Origin: Armatimonadota bacterium | Lineage (GTDB): Bacteria; Armatimonadota; Zipacnadia; Zipacnadales; VGFC01 | Length of the DNA stretch: 14,753 nucleotides | NCBI GenBank assembly: GCA_016869015.1 | Contig: VGFB01000023.1 | Coordinates: 1-14,753, forward strand | Direction of reading: 5' to 3' | Shown: piece after piece, positions 7,233 to 13,969 of the stretch | Position numbering within the stretch: the stretch's first letter is position 1 | How the letters are laid out: the number at the start of each line of letters is the position of its first letter | Translations under genes and position numbers: made by a program | The notes under the pieces: model-generated | Told to the model about the DNA's origin: nothing | Seen by the model: only the letters and a program-made list of their open reading frames with translations | Database searches by the model: none

Positions 7233-8525
7233 TCAGCGGGCGGCAAGATCGTACAGGACCATCCCGCTAGGGGGCTTGGGGTGGAAGTGGGTGGCCTTCT
7301 GGGGCACGGTGAGGCCGGCGAAGGCGGCGCGCAGGACGGCCGAGGTCGGGGCGGGGTTCACGAACCAGGCCATCACGGCCTGCCCCGGCGTGACCTTGCG
7401 CCAGGCCTTGACCGGGTCCTTCTCGTAGGTGATCGCACAGGCTTGGGGGCCGAAGTCGCCGGTACACCCGAGACGCGGTCGCAGGATCAGCCGGTGCAGC
7501 AGCGCCACGTCGAAGTCGCGGATGATCGAGTCGATCCCTCGATCCGACGCCGCCAGGAGCCCCTCCAGGTCCGGGACCCGTACGAGTGCCGCGCCCGTCG
7601 TCCAGCGACAGCCGAAGACGGGGAGCTGCTCCCCGCCCGTGAGGCGCGTCATCAGCGATTCCACGGCCTCCGCGTCTGACAGGCCCTCGACCGCCAGCGG
7701 CTCAACCGAGAACCCCGCGCCCAGGCGCTCGGCGAGCCGGGCCGGATCCACGCCCTCCGGGAGCCGGTGGATGATCCGGTGGAAGGCCCCGCACTCCACG
7801 CCTCCGGTCCGCTCGTCCACCAGCAGCATCAGTGCAGACTCGTGGGGGGCGTCGGGGTCGGCTTCGCCCGCCGCCCGGCGCTCGTCGCGGTAGGCGTTGG
7901 CGGCGGCCCAGCGATGGTGACCGTCGGCGATGACGACCCGCCCGTCCTCGACCGCCTCGGCGAGAGCGCGCTGTTGGGGGGGGTCGGTCAGGCGCCAGAG
8001 CCGATGGATGGCGCCATCGGGGGTCTGCGCGGTGAAGACCTCCGGCCCGGCCATCGCCTGCTCCAGCAGCGGCGCCAGGCCTCTCGCCCCGCTGAGGATC
8101 CCGAACACCGGCTCGAGGCCGCAGCGGGTCGCCTGCAGCAGGGCGAGGCGGTCCATGATCGGCTCGGCGAAGGTGTTCTCGTGGGGGTAGACGGCGGACT
8201 CGGCCGGGGGACCGAGGCGGACGGCCGCCAGGAGGCCCGTCACCTGGGGGTCTCCAGCCGACTGCCGGTAGGCGTAGAAGGCCGGCTTGCAGTCGGGAAG
8301 CAGCACACCCTCCTCGCGCCAACGGGCGAGTCGATCGGCGACACCCGGGTAACCGGGGCCGTCATCGGCGACTGTGAGCCGGGCGATGTTGTGCGCATCG
8401 GCGGCGAAGAGGGCTTGCTGCTGCTCCCCGGAGATCATGTCAAACGGCGGGGCCAGGACGCGCGCCATCGCGGCCGGGCGTGTGTCGGAGTAGAGCAGTC
8501 CTGGGAACGGCCTGATCCGAGGCAT
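7233..8525 (-). CDS. DUF1015 family protein
   Basis: The 430-residue protein matches DUF1015 (PF06245) along its length. The N-terminus MPRIRPFPGLLYSDT with APPFDMIS (residues 25-32) is typical, as are HENTFAEPIMDRLALLQAT (115-133) and the hallmark ADGHHRWAAANAY (200-212) with His203, His204 and Arg205. The family is cytoplasmic. Its biochemical function is, to my knowledge, not settled; the GHHR motif recalls ParB/sulfiredoxin-like folds, some of which bind nucleotides or phosphorylate serine, but that link is tentative. The start is ATG 8525 with a weak AAGAG about 7 bases upstream. It lies last on the minus strand after spoVS, separated by 149 bases, and may be expressed with or apart from the recA-rny cluster. 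No frameshift or missing segment is evident. Confidence 0.9.
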   Translation of the reverse strand: MPRIRPFPGLLYSDTRPAAMARVLAPPFDMISGEQQQALFAADAHNIARLTVADDGPGYPGVADRLARWREEGVLLPDCKPAFYAYRQSAGDPQVTGLLAAVRLGPPAESAVYPHENTFAEPIMDRLALLQATRCGLEPVFGILSGARGLAPLLEQAMAGPEVFTAQTPDGAIHRLWRLTDPPQQRALAEAVEDGRVVIADGHHRWAAANAYRDERRAAGEADPDAPHESALMLLVDERTGGVECGAFHRIIHRLPEGVDPARLAERLGAGFSVEPLAVEGLSDAEAVESLMTRLTGGEQLPVFGCRWTTGAALVRVPDLEGLLAASDRGIDSIIRDFDVALLHRLILRPRLGCTGDFGPQACAITYEKDPVKAWRKVTPGQAVMAWFVNPAPTSAVLRAAFAGLTVPQKATHFHPKPPSGMVLYDLAAR

Positions 8526-8570
8526 TACGCGGCTCTTGGCGGAGGTAGTGGAACCAGGCGGCGAGCAGGT

Positions 8571-8588
8571 GGCGGCGGAAGCGCCGCC
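8571..8588. other. GC-rich hairpin in the spoVS-DUF1015 gap
   Basis: GGCGGCG (8571-8577) and CGCCGCC (8582-8588) form a perfect 7-bp stem with a 4-base loop. The same 149-base gap (8526-8674) has a 12-base perfect palindrome CTCCGATCGGAG at 8610-8621. Neither is followed by a T tract on the minus strand. They could mark transcript processing, a weak terminator after spoVS or an operator. No gene is supported in this gap. Confidence 0.4.
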
Positions 8589-8674
8589 CGGCGGGGACGG
8601 CGCGCAGCGCTCCGATCGGAGGGAGCCCCGGGGGCGGTCGGCGCCGCGACAGCGAGTTCAGTGCAGCGGGTCTC

Positions 8675-8941
8675 TCAAGGCGACCGAGGCTCGACGAAGA
8701 GCTTGATCCCCGTGCGCTCGGCCCCCTCGATCTCGATGTCGACGAAGGCCGGGTAGCACCAGATGTCGACGCCGGCCGGGGCGAGGTATCCCCTCGCAAT
8801 GGCAATCGCCTTGATGGCCTGGTTCAGCGCCCCTGCGCCAATCGTCTGGATCTCGGCTCGACGTGTCTCTCGGATGGTGCCTGCGAGCGCTCCGGCGACC
8901 TTGTTGGGATCCGAGTGCGACCCTACCTTCAGGACGCTCAA
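8675..8941 (-). CDS. spoVS: Stage V sporulation protein S (SpoVS, Alba-like)
   Basis: The 88-residue product is close to the usual SpoVS length of about 86 and matches along its length. Conserved stretches are SVLKVGSHSDPNKVAGALAG near the start, then IQTIGAGALNQAIKAIAIAR and YLAPAGVD in the middle, and RTGIKLFVEPR at the end. SpoVS has an Alba-like fold and is thought to bind nucleic acid. In B. subtilis it affects division and late sporulation, but it also occurs in non-sporulating lineages, so it is not proof of sporulation here. The start is TTG 8941, supported by AAGGGGG 8 bases upstream and by alignment to the family N-terminus (MEVLKVS-like). It follows ymdB by 120 bases, matching the ymdB-spoVS order known in B. 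subtilis. The rare TTG start may keep translation low. Confidence 0.95.
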   Translation of the reverse strand: MSVLKVGSHSDPNKVAGALAGTIRETRRAEIQTIGAGALNQAIKAIAIARGYLAPAGVDIWCYPAFVDIEIEGAERTGIKLFVEPRSP

Positions 8942-8949
8942 CGCTGGTG

Positions 8950-8956
8950 CCCCCTT
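8950..8956 (-). promoter_or_regulatory. Ribosome binding site of spoVS deciding a TTG start
   Basis: On the minus strand AAGGGGG lies 8 bases before TTG 8941. No ATG or GTG in a suitable place gives the conserved SVLKV N-terminus, so the TTG start is preferred. Confidence 0.65.
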
Positions 8957-9010
8957 GCTTCGACGCCCAGTGTTAGTCGCTTCGTCGTCTGCCCCGTCGG
9001 TCGCTCTGAT

Positions 9011-9033
9011 GCGTCGCCCCGGCGACCCGACGC
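9011..9033. other. Inverted repeat in the ymdB-spoVS gap
   Basis: GTCGCC (9013-9018) and GGCGAC (9021-9026) are perfect inverted copies around CC. GCGTCG (9011-9016) and CGACGC (9028-9033) offer an overlapping alternative stem. It lies about 30-50 bases after the ymdB stop on the minus strand, with no T tract. It may be a processing site, a weak terminator or simply GC-rich sequence. The rest of the 120-base gap shows nothing else I can name apart from the spoVS ribosome site. Confidence 0.35.
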
Positions 9034-9061
9034 GGGCCGGCTATGGTCGTGGTGTCCGACG

Positions 9062-9868
9062 CTACTGCTCCAGCTCATCGTCTGCCTGCTCGAACCGCTC
9101 TCGCACCCGCTCGATCCTCGTGGCCCGTCCGGTCTCCTCGTCGATGTCGATGATGGCGCCGCAGATGTCCACCGGGCCGGGCCCGACGGTGAACTTGCGG
9201 GGCATCTGCGTCCGATAGCGGGTTAGCACGGGCTCGATCTCAGTCCCGATGATGGAGTCCACCGGCCCGGTCATCCCGCAGTCGGTGATGTATGCCGTGC
9301 CGCCCGGCAGCAACCGCTCATCGGCCGTCTGCACGTGCGTGTGCGTGCCCACAACGGCCGTCACCCGCCCGTCCACGTACCGGGCGAAGGCCTGCTTCTC
9401 GCTGGTGGCTTCCGCGTGGAAGTCCACCACCACGATGCGGGCCTCGCTTCGCAGGGCCTCCAGCTCCCGGTCGGCCCAGGCGAACGGGCAGTCCAGCGGC
9501 TGCATGAACACGCGGCCGCAGAGGTTGGCCACCGCGACCCGCACGCCGTTCCGCGTCTCGTAGACGCCGGTTCCGTGCCCGGGCACTGCGGGCGGGAAGT
9601 TCGCGGGCCGCAATAATCTTACCTCATTCCCGATCCAACCCTCAACCTCCTTCTGAGCCCAGATGTGGTTGCCACTGGTGACGCAGTCCACCTGGGAGGC
9701 GAACAGGCCGTGGAGGATCGGTCGGGTGATGCCGAAGCCGGACGCCGTGTTCTCGCCGTTCGCGATGACGAAGGCGATCCCATGGTCCCGGCGGAAGTCG
9801 GGGAGCCAGGCCGCAATGGCGTCGCGGCCGGGGCGTCCGATGATATCGCCGATGAGCAGCAGCTTCAC
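9062..9868 (-). CDS. ymdB: YmdB-family metallophosphoesterase (TIGR00282), cyclic-nucleotide phosphodiesterase
   Basis: The 268-residue protein has the full set of dimetal phosphoesterase motifs: GDIIGRPGR with Asp8, NGEN (37-40, Glu39), SGNHIW (Asn67, His68), DFHAEATSEK (His151) and GTHTHVQT (His176, His178). Homologues hydrolyse 2',3'- and 3',5'-cyclic nucleotides in the cytoplasm; in B. subtilis YmdB steers the choice between motility and biofilm formation. The start is GTG 9868 with GGAG 6 bases upstream, and MKLLLIGDIIGR is the expected N-terminus. It lies 96 bases downstream of rny, with a strong stem-loop between them, and before spoVS, as in B. subtilis. All metal ligands appear present, so it should be active. 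The fairly acidic C-terminal tail (FEQADDELEQ) is unremarkable. Confidence 0.95.
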   Translation of the reverse strand: MKLLLIGDIIGRPGRDAIAAWLPDFRRDHGIAFVIANGENTASGFGITRPILHGLFASQVDCVTSGNHIWAQKEVEGWIGNEVRLLRPANFPPAVPGHGTGVYETRNGVRVAVANLCGRVFMQPLDCPFAWADRELEALRSEARIVVVDFHAEATSEKQAFARYVDGRVTAVVGTHTHVQTADERLLPGGTAYITDCGMTGPVDSIIGTEIEPVLTRYRTQMPRKFTVGPGPVDICGAIIDIDEETGRATRIERVRERFEQADDELEQ

Positions 9869-9903
9869 GGCAGGCTCCGTTGCGCCCGCTTGCCGTCCGG
9901 GGC

Positions 9904-9941
9904 GCTACGGCCCGCCCGGCGGTTCATGGGCGGGCCGTAGC
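9904..9941. other. Perfect 14-bp stem-loop between rny and ymdB
   Basis: GCTACGGCCCGCCC (9904-9917) and GGGCGGGCCGTAGC (9928-9941) are exact inverted copies flanking a 10-base loop. On the minus-strand transcript it forms 23 bases after the rny stop and 35 bases before the ymdB start. No U tract follows, so it is not a standard intrinsic terminator. It could protect the 3' end of an rny transcript, act as an attenuator or be a processing site. It is the strongest hairpin I see in the window. Confidence 0.75.
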
Positions 9942-9964
9942 ATTCGCCACCAGGCGCGGCGCCG

Positions 9965-11506
9965 TCAGTTGGCGTACTCGACCGCGCGCGTCTCGCGGAT
10001 GACTGTCACCCGGATCTGGCCCGGGTACTCGAGCTCCTCCTGGATCCGGTCCACCATGCTCTTGGCGAGCCGGTGGGCGGCCAGGTCGTCGACCTTGTCG
10101 GGCTTCACGATGACCCGGATCTCGCGTCCGGCCTGGATCGCGAAGCACTTGTCCACGCCGTCGAAGGACTGGGCAATCCGCTCCAGACCCTCGAGACGCT
10201 TGATGTAATGCTCGAGGGGGTCGCGGCGGGCGCCCGGCCGGGAGGCGGAGATCGCGTCGGCCGCCTGAACGAGGATGGCCTCGATGGTGCGCGGCTCCTC
10301 GTCGCCGTGATGAGCGGCGATGGCGTGGACCACCTCGGTGGACTCGCCCTTCTGGGCGGCGAACTCCGCGCCGAGCTGGGCGTGGGCGCCCTCGACGCGG
10401 AAGTCCCGGGCCTTCCCCAGGTCGTGCAGCAGGCCCGCTCGCTTCGCGGTGACCCGGCTGGTCCCCAACTCCCCGGCCATGGCCGCGCAGAGGTGAGCCA
10501 CCTCCAGGGAGTGTTTGAGGACGTTCTGCCCGAAGCTCGTGCGGTACCGGAGCGTGCCCAGGAGCTTGACGACATCGCGATGCACGCCGCTCACGCCGGC
10601 CTCCAGGATGGCCGCATCTCCGGCTTCCTGGATGTTGCTCTCCACGTCCCGCTCGGCGCGGTTGACGACCTCTTCGATGCGCCCCGGGTGAATCCGTCCG
10701 TCGGTGACCAGGCGCTCCAGAGCGATCCGGGCCACTTCGCGCCGGATGGGGTCGAAGCCCGAGAGGACGACGGCCTCCGGGGTGTCGTCAACGATGAGGT
10801 CGATGCCGGTGAACTGCTCGAAGGCGCGGATGTTGCGGCCCTCACGGCCGATGATCCGCCCCTTCATCTCCTCACTGGGGAGGGGGACGACCGACACGGT
10901 CGTCTCAGTCGTCTGCTCGACGGCGCAGCGCTGGATGGCCTGGGAGATGATCCAGGCGGCCTTGTGGTCGGCCTCCTGGCGGGCGTGGTCCTCGATGGAG
11001 CGCGCCAGGGCCGAGGCGTCGTGGCGGATCTCCTTCTCGACCTCGCCCAGCAGGAACTCACGCGCCTGCTCGGCGGTCATGGCCGCAATACGCTCGAGTT
11101 CCTTGCGGGCCTGACCGTAGGCCTCTTCCAGCTCCGCTTCGGTTCCGGCCAACTGTTTCTGACGGGCCTTGAGCTCGCCTTCCAACTGGCCGAGGCTCTC
11201 AGCCCGCTTCTCGAGGGTCTCCTCTTTCTTGTCGATGCGCGTGCGGAGCGCCTCGACTTCCTTCTTGCGACCGGCTAGCTCCTTCTCCGCCTGTTCTCGG
11301 GCCTTGATGGCCTGTTCCTTGACAACGAGCTCCGCCCGCTTGTCCTTCTCGGAGAGCTCGGCCTCGAGCTCGCCGACCCGGTCCAACCGCCGCCCGGCGT
11401 CGGCCTCGGCGGCCTTCATCTTGGCGGACTGTCGCAGGTACAGGATGATCAGAACGACGCAGGCGGCAGCGGCCCCTAGTGCGATTACCTGTTCCGGTGT
11501 ATTCAC
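9965..11506 (-). CDS. rny: Ribonuclease Y
   Basis: The 513-residue protein has the complete RNase Y layout: one N-terminal membrane helix (about residues 7-24), a long charged coiled coil (about 28-195), a KH domain with GRIIGREGRNIR (216-227) and an HD domain with LLHDLGKA (His361, Asp362), then a conserved C-terminal region ending in YPGQIRVTVIRETRAVEYAN. RNase Y is a membrane-anchored endoribonuclease that starts mRNA turnover and processes operon transcripts in Firmicutes and other phyla. The start is GTG 11506, 9 bases after a perfect GGAGGTGA. Length is close to the family norm (about 520). Its neighbours recX upstream and ymdB downstream match the recA-rny-ymdB order known elsewhere. 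No catalytic residue is missing. Confidence 0.97.
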   Translation of the reverse strand: MNTPEQVIALGAAAACVVLIILYLRQSAKMKAAEADAGRRLDRVGELEAELSEKDKRAELVVKEQAIKAREQAEKELAGRKKEVEALRTRIDKKEETLEKRAESLGQLEGELKARQKQLAGTEAELEEAYGQARKELERIAAMTAEQAREFLLGEVEKEIRHDASALARSIEDHARQEADHKAAWIISQAIQRCAVEQTTETTVSVVPLPSEEMKGRIIGREGRNIRAFEQFTGIDLIVDDTPEAVVLSGFDPIRREVARIALERLVTDGRIHPGRIEEVVNRAERDVESNIQEAGDAAILEAGVSGVHRDVVKLLGTLRYRTSFGQNVLKHSLEVAHLCAAMAGELGTSRVTAKRAGLLHDLGKARDFRVEGAHAQLGAEFAAQKGESTEVVHAIAAHHGDEEPRTIEAILVQAADAISASRPGARRDPLEHYIKRLEGLERIAQSFDGVDKCFAIQAGREIRVIVKPDKVDDLAAHRLAKSMVDRIQEELEYPGQIRVTVIRETRAVEYAN

Positions 11507-11515
11507 CGCTGCGGC

Positions 11516-11523
11516 TCACCTCC
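11516..11523 (-). promoter_or_regulatory. Strong ribosome binding site of rny (GTG start)
   Basis: GGAGGTGA on the minus strand lies 9 bases before GTG 11506. The same octamer occurs again 20 bases upstream (11536-11543), so rny has two Shine-Dalgarno-like sites in tandem; only the nearer one is spaced for a start codon of a long frame. Confidence 0.65.
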
Positions 11524-11558
11524 GGATGGTTCCGATCACCTCCGCCACGAGGGTATGG

Positions 11559-11574
11559 GGTTGCTGACGCAACC
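11559..11574. other. Small hairpin after the recX stop
   Basis: GGTTGC (11559-11564) and GCAACC (11569-11574) make a perfect 6-bp stem with a 4-base loop, directly after the recX stop codon in the minus-strand transcript. It is followed by CCCATACC, not a T tract, so it is more likely a processing or attenuation element than a terminator. Confidence 0.4.
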
Positions 11575-11576
11575 AA

Positions 11577-12224
11577 TCAGTCGTCGTCGGTCAGCACGCC
11601 GTCCACGACGCGCGCGGCCAGATCCGGATCGAAGCCGCGTCGTACCACGAACTGGTACAACCGCGGACGTACGTCCCTGGGGTCTGCCGAGCGCAAGCGG
11701 GCGAGCCGCTGGCGGGCCAGCGCTTGAGCGATCGACTCCTGCCGACCGTCGGGCAGCTCCTCGGAGAGGGCCTCGTCCACGACGGAGGAGGCCATCCCAA
11801 GTTGCGCGAGCTTGGCCCGGAGCGCGGCGGGCCCCAGCCCGCGACGCGCGCCTTGGGTCTTGACATACTCTCGGGCGTATCGGCGATCGTCTAACAGTCC
11901 TTTGTCACGCAGCCGCTCGAGGACTGTGGCGATGGTCGGCTGCGGGAGCTGGCGGGCGGCGAGTCGCCGCCGCAGCTCCGTTACGGTTCGGTCTCGGCCC
12001 GCGAGCGCATCGAGGGCCTGGCGAAAGGTCTCGGCCTCGTAGACGGCGTCAAGCTTCCTCTGAAGCGCGTCCGAGTCAAGCCGGTCGCCGGGCCGGAGCC
12101 CGGCGGCTGCGACGCTGTCCCGGTGGGCTTGCAGCGCCCGGTCGCCGTCCACGTACACCGCGCAGTACCCGCGCGGCCGCTTCAGCGCCTCCACCTGGGT
12201 GATCGTGTGCAGCGTCGCGTCCAT
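11577..12224 (-). CDS. recX: Regulatory protein RecX
   Basis: The 215-residue protein has the RecX/OraA pattern of three-helix repeats. The first is AETFRQALDALAGRDRTVTELRRRL (about 63-88), followed by IATVLERLRDKGLLDDRRYAREYVKTQ (about 98-124), with the hallmark GLLDDRRYA, then GLGPAALRAKLAQLG (about 129-143). RecX binds RecA filaments and usually restrains their growth and activity in the cytoplasm. It has an N-terminal extension of about 50 residues with a small beta-rich domain, seen in many non-proteobacterial RecX proteins. The start is ATG 12224 with GGTGG 4 bases before it. It follows recA by 27 bases, so the two are almost certainly co-transcribed, as in many bacteria. No damage is visible. 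Confidence 0.95.
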   Translation of the reverse strand: MDATLHTITQVEALKRPRGYCAVYVDGDRALQAHRDSVAAAGLRPGDRLDSDALQRKLDAVYEAETFRQALDALAGRDRTVTELRRRLAARQLPQPTIATVLERLRDKGLLDDRRYAREYVKTQGARRGLGPAALRAKLAQLGMASSVVDEALSEELPDGRQESIAQALARQRLARLRSADPRDVRPRLYQFVVRRGFDPDLAARVVDGVLTDDD

Positions 12225-12251
12225 GGGGCCACCGGTGCGGCGCCTCGGGCG

Positions 12252-13349
12252 CTACTCCCAGGCGTCGCCTCCCGACTCCTCCTCGTCGGTTCCGTCTTCG
12301 GCCTCGGTCCGGGGCTTCGGGCCCAGGGAGGCCTTCTGACGGATCTCCTGCTCAATGGCAGTGGCGATGGGTCGGTTCTCCTCCAGGAATTGGATGGCGT
12401 TGTCCCGGCCCTGGCCCAGGCGCTCGCCGCCGTAGCTGAACCAGGTTCCGGTCTTCTCGACCACGTCGAGGTCGGTGCCGAGGTCCAGCAGGCACCCGGC
12501 GGCCGAAATGCCCTTGCCGTAGATCACGTCGAACTCGGCTTGCTTGAACGGCGGCGCCACCTTGTTCTTCACGACCTTCACGCGAACGCGGTTCCCGAAC
12601 ACCTCCGTGCCCTTCTTCAGGGCGTCTCGTCGCTTCACTTCCAGTCGGACCGACGACCAGAACTTGAGGGCCCGGCCACCCGGGGTGGTCTCCGGGTTGC
12701 CGTACATCACGCCGATCTTCTCACGGATCTGGTTGATGAAGATGGCGACCGTCCGCGCGCCCGAGACCGTCCCGGAGAGCCGGCGCATGGCCTGGCTCAT
12801 CAGGCGGGCCTGCAGCCCGACGTGGGAGTCGCCCATCTCGCCGTCGAGCTCGGCCTGGGGCACGAGCGCCGCGACCGAGTCGATCGCCACCGCGTCGACG
12901 GCGCCGCTGCGGATCAGCACATCGCAGATGTCGAGGGCCTGCTCGCCGGTGTCCGGCTGCGAGACCAGCAGCTCATCGAGGTTCAGTCCGATGCTCCCCG
13001 CGTACTCGAGGGGGAAGGCATGCTCGGCGTCGATGAAGGCGGCCGTGCCGCCGGCCTTCTGCGCCTCGGCCAGGATGTGCAGCGCCAGGGTCGTCTTGCC
13101 CGAGCCCTCCGCGCCGTAGATCTCGGCGATCCGGCCGCGGGGCATCCCGCCCACGCCGAGGGCGATGTCGAGGCTGAGGGCCCCCGTCGAGATCACGTCG
13201 ATGGCGAAGCGCTCGGGTCGCTGCCCCAGGCGCATCACCGCGCCATCGCCGAACTGCTTCTGAATGTGCCCGAGGGCCTGGTCGAGGGACTTGCGCTTCC
13301 CCTCGGGGCTCAGGTCCTCCGCGGGCTTCGGGGTCCTGCTGGGGCTCAT
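12252..13349 (-). CDS. recA: Recombinase RecA
   Basis: The 365-residue protein is full length for RecA, the DNA-dependent ATPase of homologous recombination and the SOS response. Residues 79-87 are the P-loop GAEGSGKTT, and IDAEH (106-110) contains the catalytic Glu109. FINQIREKIGVMYGNPETT and PGGRALKF (204-230) cover the DNA-binding loop L2 region. The C-terminus is acidic (EDGTDEEESGG), as expected for a regulatory tail. Two places differ from the usual sequence. The P-loop reads GAEGSGKT where E. coli has GPESSGKT, and the segment after the catalytic Glu reads AFPLEYA where E. coli has ALDPIYA, losing Asp100 (adenine contact) while keeping the Tyr. The start is ATG 13349, with GGGTGG 6 bases before it. 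It lies 35 bases after thpR and 27 before recX. No LexA box is visible inside the cluster; control would lie upstream of cinA, outside the window. Confidence 0.98.
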   Translation of the reverse strand: MSPSRTPKPAEDLSPEGKRKSLDQALGHIQKQFGDGAVMRLGQRPERFAIDVISTGALSLDIALGVGGMPRGRIAEIYGAEGSGKTTLALHILAEAQKAGGTAAFIDAEHAFPLEYAGSIGLNLDELLVSQPDTGEQALDICDVLIRSGAVDAVAIDSVAALVPQAELDGEMGDSHVGLQARLMSQAMRRLSGTVSGARTVAIFINQIREKIGVMYGNPETTPGGRALKFWSSVRLEVKRRDALKKGTEVFGNRVRVKVVKNKVAPPFKQAEFDVIYGKGISAAGCLLDLGTDLDVVEKTGTWFSYGGERLGQGRDNAIQFLEENRPIATAIEQEIRQKASLGPKPRTEAEDGTDEEESGGDAWE

Positions 13350-13384
13350 GATTCGCCACCCACTGCCATGCGTTAGCGGCGCGC

Positions 13385-13936
13385 TCAGGCGCCGTACTCA
13401 CGCAACACGTGGTACACCGGCCCCTCGGGCCTCAGCGTGCTGCGATACAGCATGAATCGCTCTGCCGTGAACTCGCCGAACTCCTCGTCCCGCAGCGCCT
13501 CAAGCGAACGACTCAGCGCCTCGTTGGGCGCCGGCGCCTTCACCCGCCCGATGGTCAGGTGCGGTGTGAAGCCTCGAGGTTCCGCGGCCAGCCCCAGCTT
13601 TGCCTCCAGTCGGGCATCCAGCTCCCGGCTGATCTGTGCGAGCGTCTCTCCACCGCGCGCCAGCCCGACCCAGATCACCCGCGCGCGCCCGGGGCCCGGG
13701 AAGGCGCCCACGTCGCGCAGAGCAAGGCCGACGGGAAGGCCGCGGATGCCCTCGGCCGCTTGGGCGACGCGTTCGACCTCCCCGTCCGCCGTCTCACCCA
13801 GAAACCGGAGTGTGAAGTGGAGATTCGCCGACTCGACCCACTTCACCTTCCCCGCGACGGAACGCAGGCGATCCTGCACCGTTAGGACCCGGTTCCGCAC
13901 GTTTTCATCAACAGGTAGGCCGAAGAACAGCCGCAT
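13385..13936 (-). CDS. thpR: RNA 2',3'-cyclic phosphodiesterase (ThpR/LigT family)
   Basis: The 183-residue protein has the typical length of the 2H phosphoesterase ThpR/LigT family. Both HxT motifs are present: HFTLRFLG (His40, Thr42) and HLTIGRV (His126, Thr128). The start MRLFFGLPVD matches the usual M-R-L-F-I-A-L opening. The enzyme opens 2',3'-cyclic phosphates on RNA ends, and homologues can ligate 2'-5' tRNA half-molecules in vitro; its physiological role is poorly known. The start is ATG 13936, with GGTGGTG about 8 bases upstream and AGGGG almost adjacent. It sits 33 bases after cinA and 35 before recA. A ligT-like gene between cinA and recA recurs in several phyla, to my knowledge, though it is absent from the B. 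subtilis version of this locus. Confidence 0.95.
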   Translation of the reverse strand: MRLFFGLPVDENVRNRVLTVQDRLRSVAGKVKWVESANLHFTLRFLGETADGEVERVAQAAEGIRGLPVGLALRDVGAFPGPGRARVIWVGLARGGETLAQISRELDARLEAKLGLAAEPRGFTPHLTIGRVKAPAPNEALSRSLEALRDEEFGEFTAERFMLYRSTLRPEGPVYHVLREYGA

Positions 13937-13969
13937 TCCCCTGCACCACCAGCACGCGGGGCGCCCGGT

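Noticed and set aside
8440..8805. Minus-strand open frame bridging the spoVS and DUF1015 genes
   Set aside because: It overlaps both real genes in another frame and shows no conserved family. The stretch in the gap (RRFRRHLLAAWFHYLRQEP) looked protein-like, but it has no ribosome site and runs on into DUF1015.
10073..11278. Long plus-strand open frame of about 400 codons opposite rny
   Set aside because: It lies entirely antisense to a well-supported RNase Y gene. Its composition is what GC-rich third-position bias produces on the opposite strand, and it has no recognisable domain.
12123..13376. Long plus-strand open frame of about 417 codons opposite recA and recX
   Set aside because: It is antisense to recA and crosses the recA-recX boundary; low-complexity composition, no family resemblance.
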